Shown here: positions 63,036 to 64,000 of the stretch, in pieces | Position numbering within the stretch: position 1 is the first letter of the stretch | Layout: the number at the start of each line of letters is the position of its first letter | Source of the DNA: Spiribacter sp. 2438 | GTDB taxonomy: Bacteria; Pseudomonadota; Gammaproteobacteria; Nitrococcales; Nitrococcaceae | Reading direction: 5' to 3' | NCBI RefSeq assembly: GCF_009676705.1 | Contig: NZ_CP046046.1 | Span: 682,001 to 746,000, forward strand | DNA length: 64,000 nt | Translations under genes and position numbers: made by a program | Notes under the pieces: model-generated | Database searches by the model: none | What the model saw: only the letters and a program-made list of their open reading frames with translations | What the model was told of the DNA's origin: nothing

Positions 63036-63198
63036 TGCACAGAGGCGCTTATGACTGGTTAAGTTCATCCCCGGTCGAGATTGCCTTGAACCCATCTTCA
63101 GGTTCCTTGCTATGTCCTGATTTAATCGCAAAAACAGCAACTTAACATACCCCTTTGGCAACGCCCCCCAATCCCGCTATACTCCGCTCCCTGACGAC

Positions 63199-63275
63199 AG
63201 GCGCGTAGCTCAGCTGGTTAGAGCACCACCTTGACATGGTGGGGGTCGGTGGTTCGAGTCCACTCGCGCCTACCA
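63199..63275 (+). tRNA. tRNA-Val (GAC)
   Basis: 77 nt, starting AGGCGCGTAGCTCAGC and ending CGCGCCTACCA. The acceptor stem pairs fully, the D arm is CAGCTGGTTAGAG, the anticodon loop TTGACAT gives GAC (valine), the T arm is GGTTCGAGTCC and CCA is encoded. It sits between the island and thrS. Confidence 0.96.
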
Positions 63276-63335
63276 CATTCATTCCCGACAACAGCATGTG
63301 GCCTTTGGTATGGGTCACCACTGTGGAGCCGCTTC

Positions 63336-64000
63336 ATGCCCCAGATCACCCTCCCGGACGGCAGTCAGCGCGACTATGCCGGCCTCGTCTCCGTGCTCGA
63401 CATCGCCCAGGACATCGGCCCCGGTCTTGCCAAGGCGACCCTGGCGGGCCGGGTCAATGGCACGCTGGTGGACGCCTGCGACCTCATCGAAGACGACGCC
63501 GAGCTCCAGATCATCACCCCCAGGGACCCGGAGGGCGTCGACATCATCCGTCACTCCTGCTGCCACCTGCTGGGCCAGGCGGTCAAGCAGCTGTATCCCG
63601 AAGCACAGATGGCCATCGGGCCGGTGATTGAGGACGGCTTTTACTACGACATCCGCTACGACGCCGGCTTCCATCCCGAGGATCTGGAGCGCATCGAAAA
63701 GCGCATGGCGGAGCTGATTGATCAGGAATACGACGTCATAAAACGGGTGACGCCGCGGTTCGAGGTCATGCAGCTGTTCCGGGAGCGGGGCGAGAACTAC
63801 AAGGTCGAACTGGTGGAAAACCTGGCCGATGTGGAGTCCATGGCGCTCTATCATCACCAGGAATACGTGGACATGTGCCTCGGGCCCCACGTGCCCAACA
63901 CCCGCTTCCTCAAGGCGTTCAAGCTCACCAAGCTGGCCGGCGCCTACTGGCGGGGGGATGCCCGCAACGAAATGCTTCAGCGCATTTACGGCACGGCGTT
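63336..64000 (+). CDS. thrS: Threonyl-tRNA synthetase (3' end outside window)
   Basis: Charges tRNA-Thr; about 221 residues are visible. The N-terminal TGS domain ([20 protein letters not shown]) and the editing domain ([20 protein letters not shown], HxxxH plus a later CLGPH) match bacterial ThrRS. The ATG at 63336 follows GGAG at 11 bases. The catalytic and anticodon domains lie beyond the window end. Confidence 0.95.
   Translation, partial: MPQITLPDGSQRDYAGLVSVLDIAQDIGPGLAKATLAGRVNGTLVDACDLIEDDAELQIITPRDPEGVDIIRHSCCHLLGQAVKQLYPEAQMAIGPVIEDGFYYDIRYDAGFHPEDLERIEKRMAELIDQEYDVIKRVTPRFEVMQLFRERGENYKVELVENLADVESMALYHHQEYVDMCLGPHVPNTRFLKAFKLTKLAGAYWRGDARNEMLQRIYGTA

Overview
The window looks like a chromosome segment of a GC-rich, probably salt-adapted gammaproteobacterium, perhaps of the Ectothiorhodospiraceae/Spiribacter type. 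This rests on the gammaproteobacterial character of the core genes (dld, uvrB, thrS) and on many acidic proteins. It is inference; no 16S gene is present.

Layout. 1-2552: end of a polyamine ABC transporter operon (potB-potC-potD). 2650-4060: a lone FkbM-type methyltransferase and two dead transposase fragments. 4109-11137: a malonate utilisation locus, with divergent malonyl-CoA synthetase (matB) and a GntR/FCD regulator, then a TRAP transporter (P, Q, M) and malonyl-CoA decarboxylase (matA). It is followed by a butanediol dehydrogenase-type pseudogene broken by an IS21-like scar. 12071-20466: an 8.4-kb element in tRNA-Asn(GTT), flanked by 57-bp direct repeats. It has an integrase, an AlpA-like HTH protein, a CHC2 zinc-finger protein, a DUF3987 protein and both terminase subunits but no capsid genes. 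An outer-membrane beta-barrel gene and a dead IS3 copy lie where structural genes might be expected.

20572-42418: dense core housekeeping. It contains an aminotransferase, uvrB, a NtrC-type two-component system, a DUF4168 protein, a bicarbonate transporter with its PII-like partner (sbtA-sbtB) and a flavin oxidoreductase. A His-rich CobW GTPase, an SRAP protein and D-lactate dehydrogenase (dld) follow. Next is a persulfide/sulfite module: a metallo-beta-lactamase-fold hydrolase divergent from a two-cysteine BigR/SqrR-like ArsR repressor and a TauE exporter. The stretch ends with a glutaredoxin-like protein, ldhA, a 15-residue repeat protein, a GGCT-like protein, an arsenate reductase/phosphatase and a DksA-type zinc finger. 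Two decayed genes (a patatin and a DUF938 stub) lie among them.

42558-62700: a roughly 20-kb AT-richer accessory island ending next to tRNA-Val(GAC)-thrS. It looks like a defence island. It carries a twin-AAA+ ATPase, a WYL regulator, a Cas4-like/DEDD fusion nuclease (DUF2779), a GIY-YIG protein with a small partner, an IS481 element, a GmrSD-type (DUF262-DUF1524) nuclease and an unknown 253-aa protein. A three-gene Mre11/Rad50-like operon without a zinc hook follows. A cluster of four small lipoproteins, a membrane protein and a 49-aa protein closes the island. No integrase is visible in it. The best candidates for undescribed systems are the AAA+/WYL/DUF2779 set, the Mre11/Rad50-like operon with its small first gene, and the lipoprotein cluster. 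All functions are inferred from sequence reading alone.
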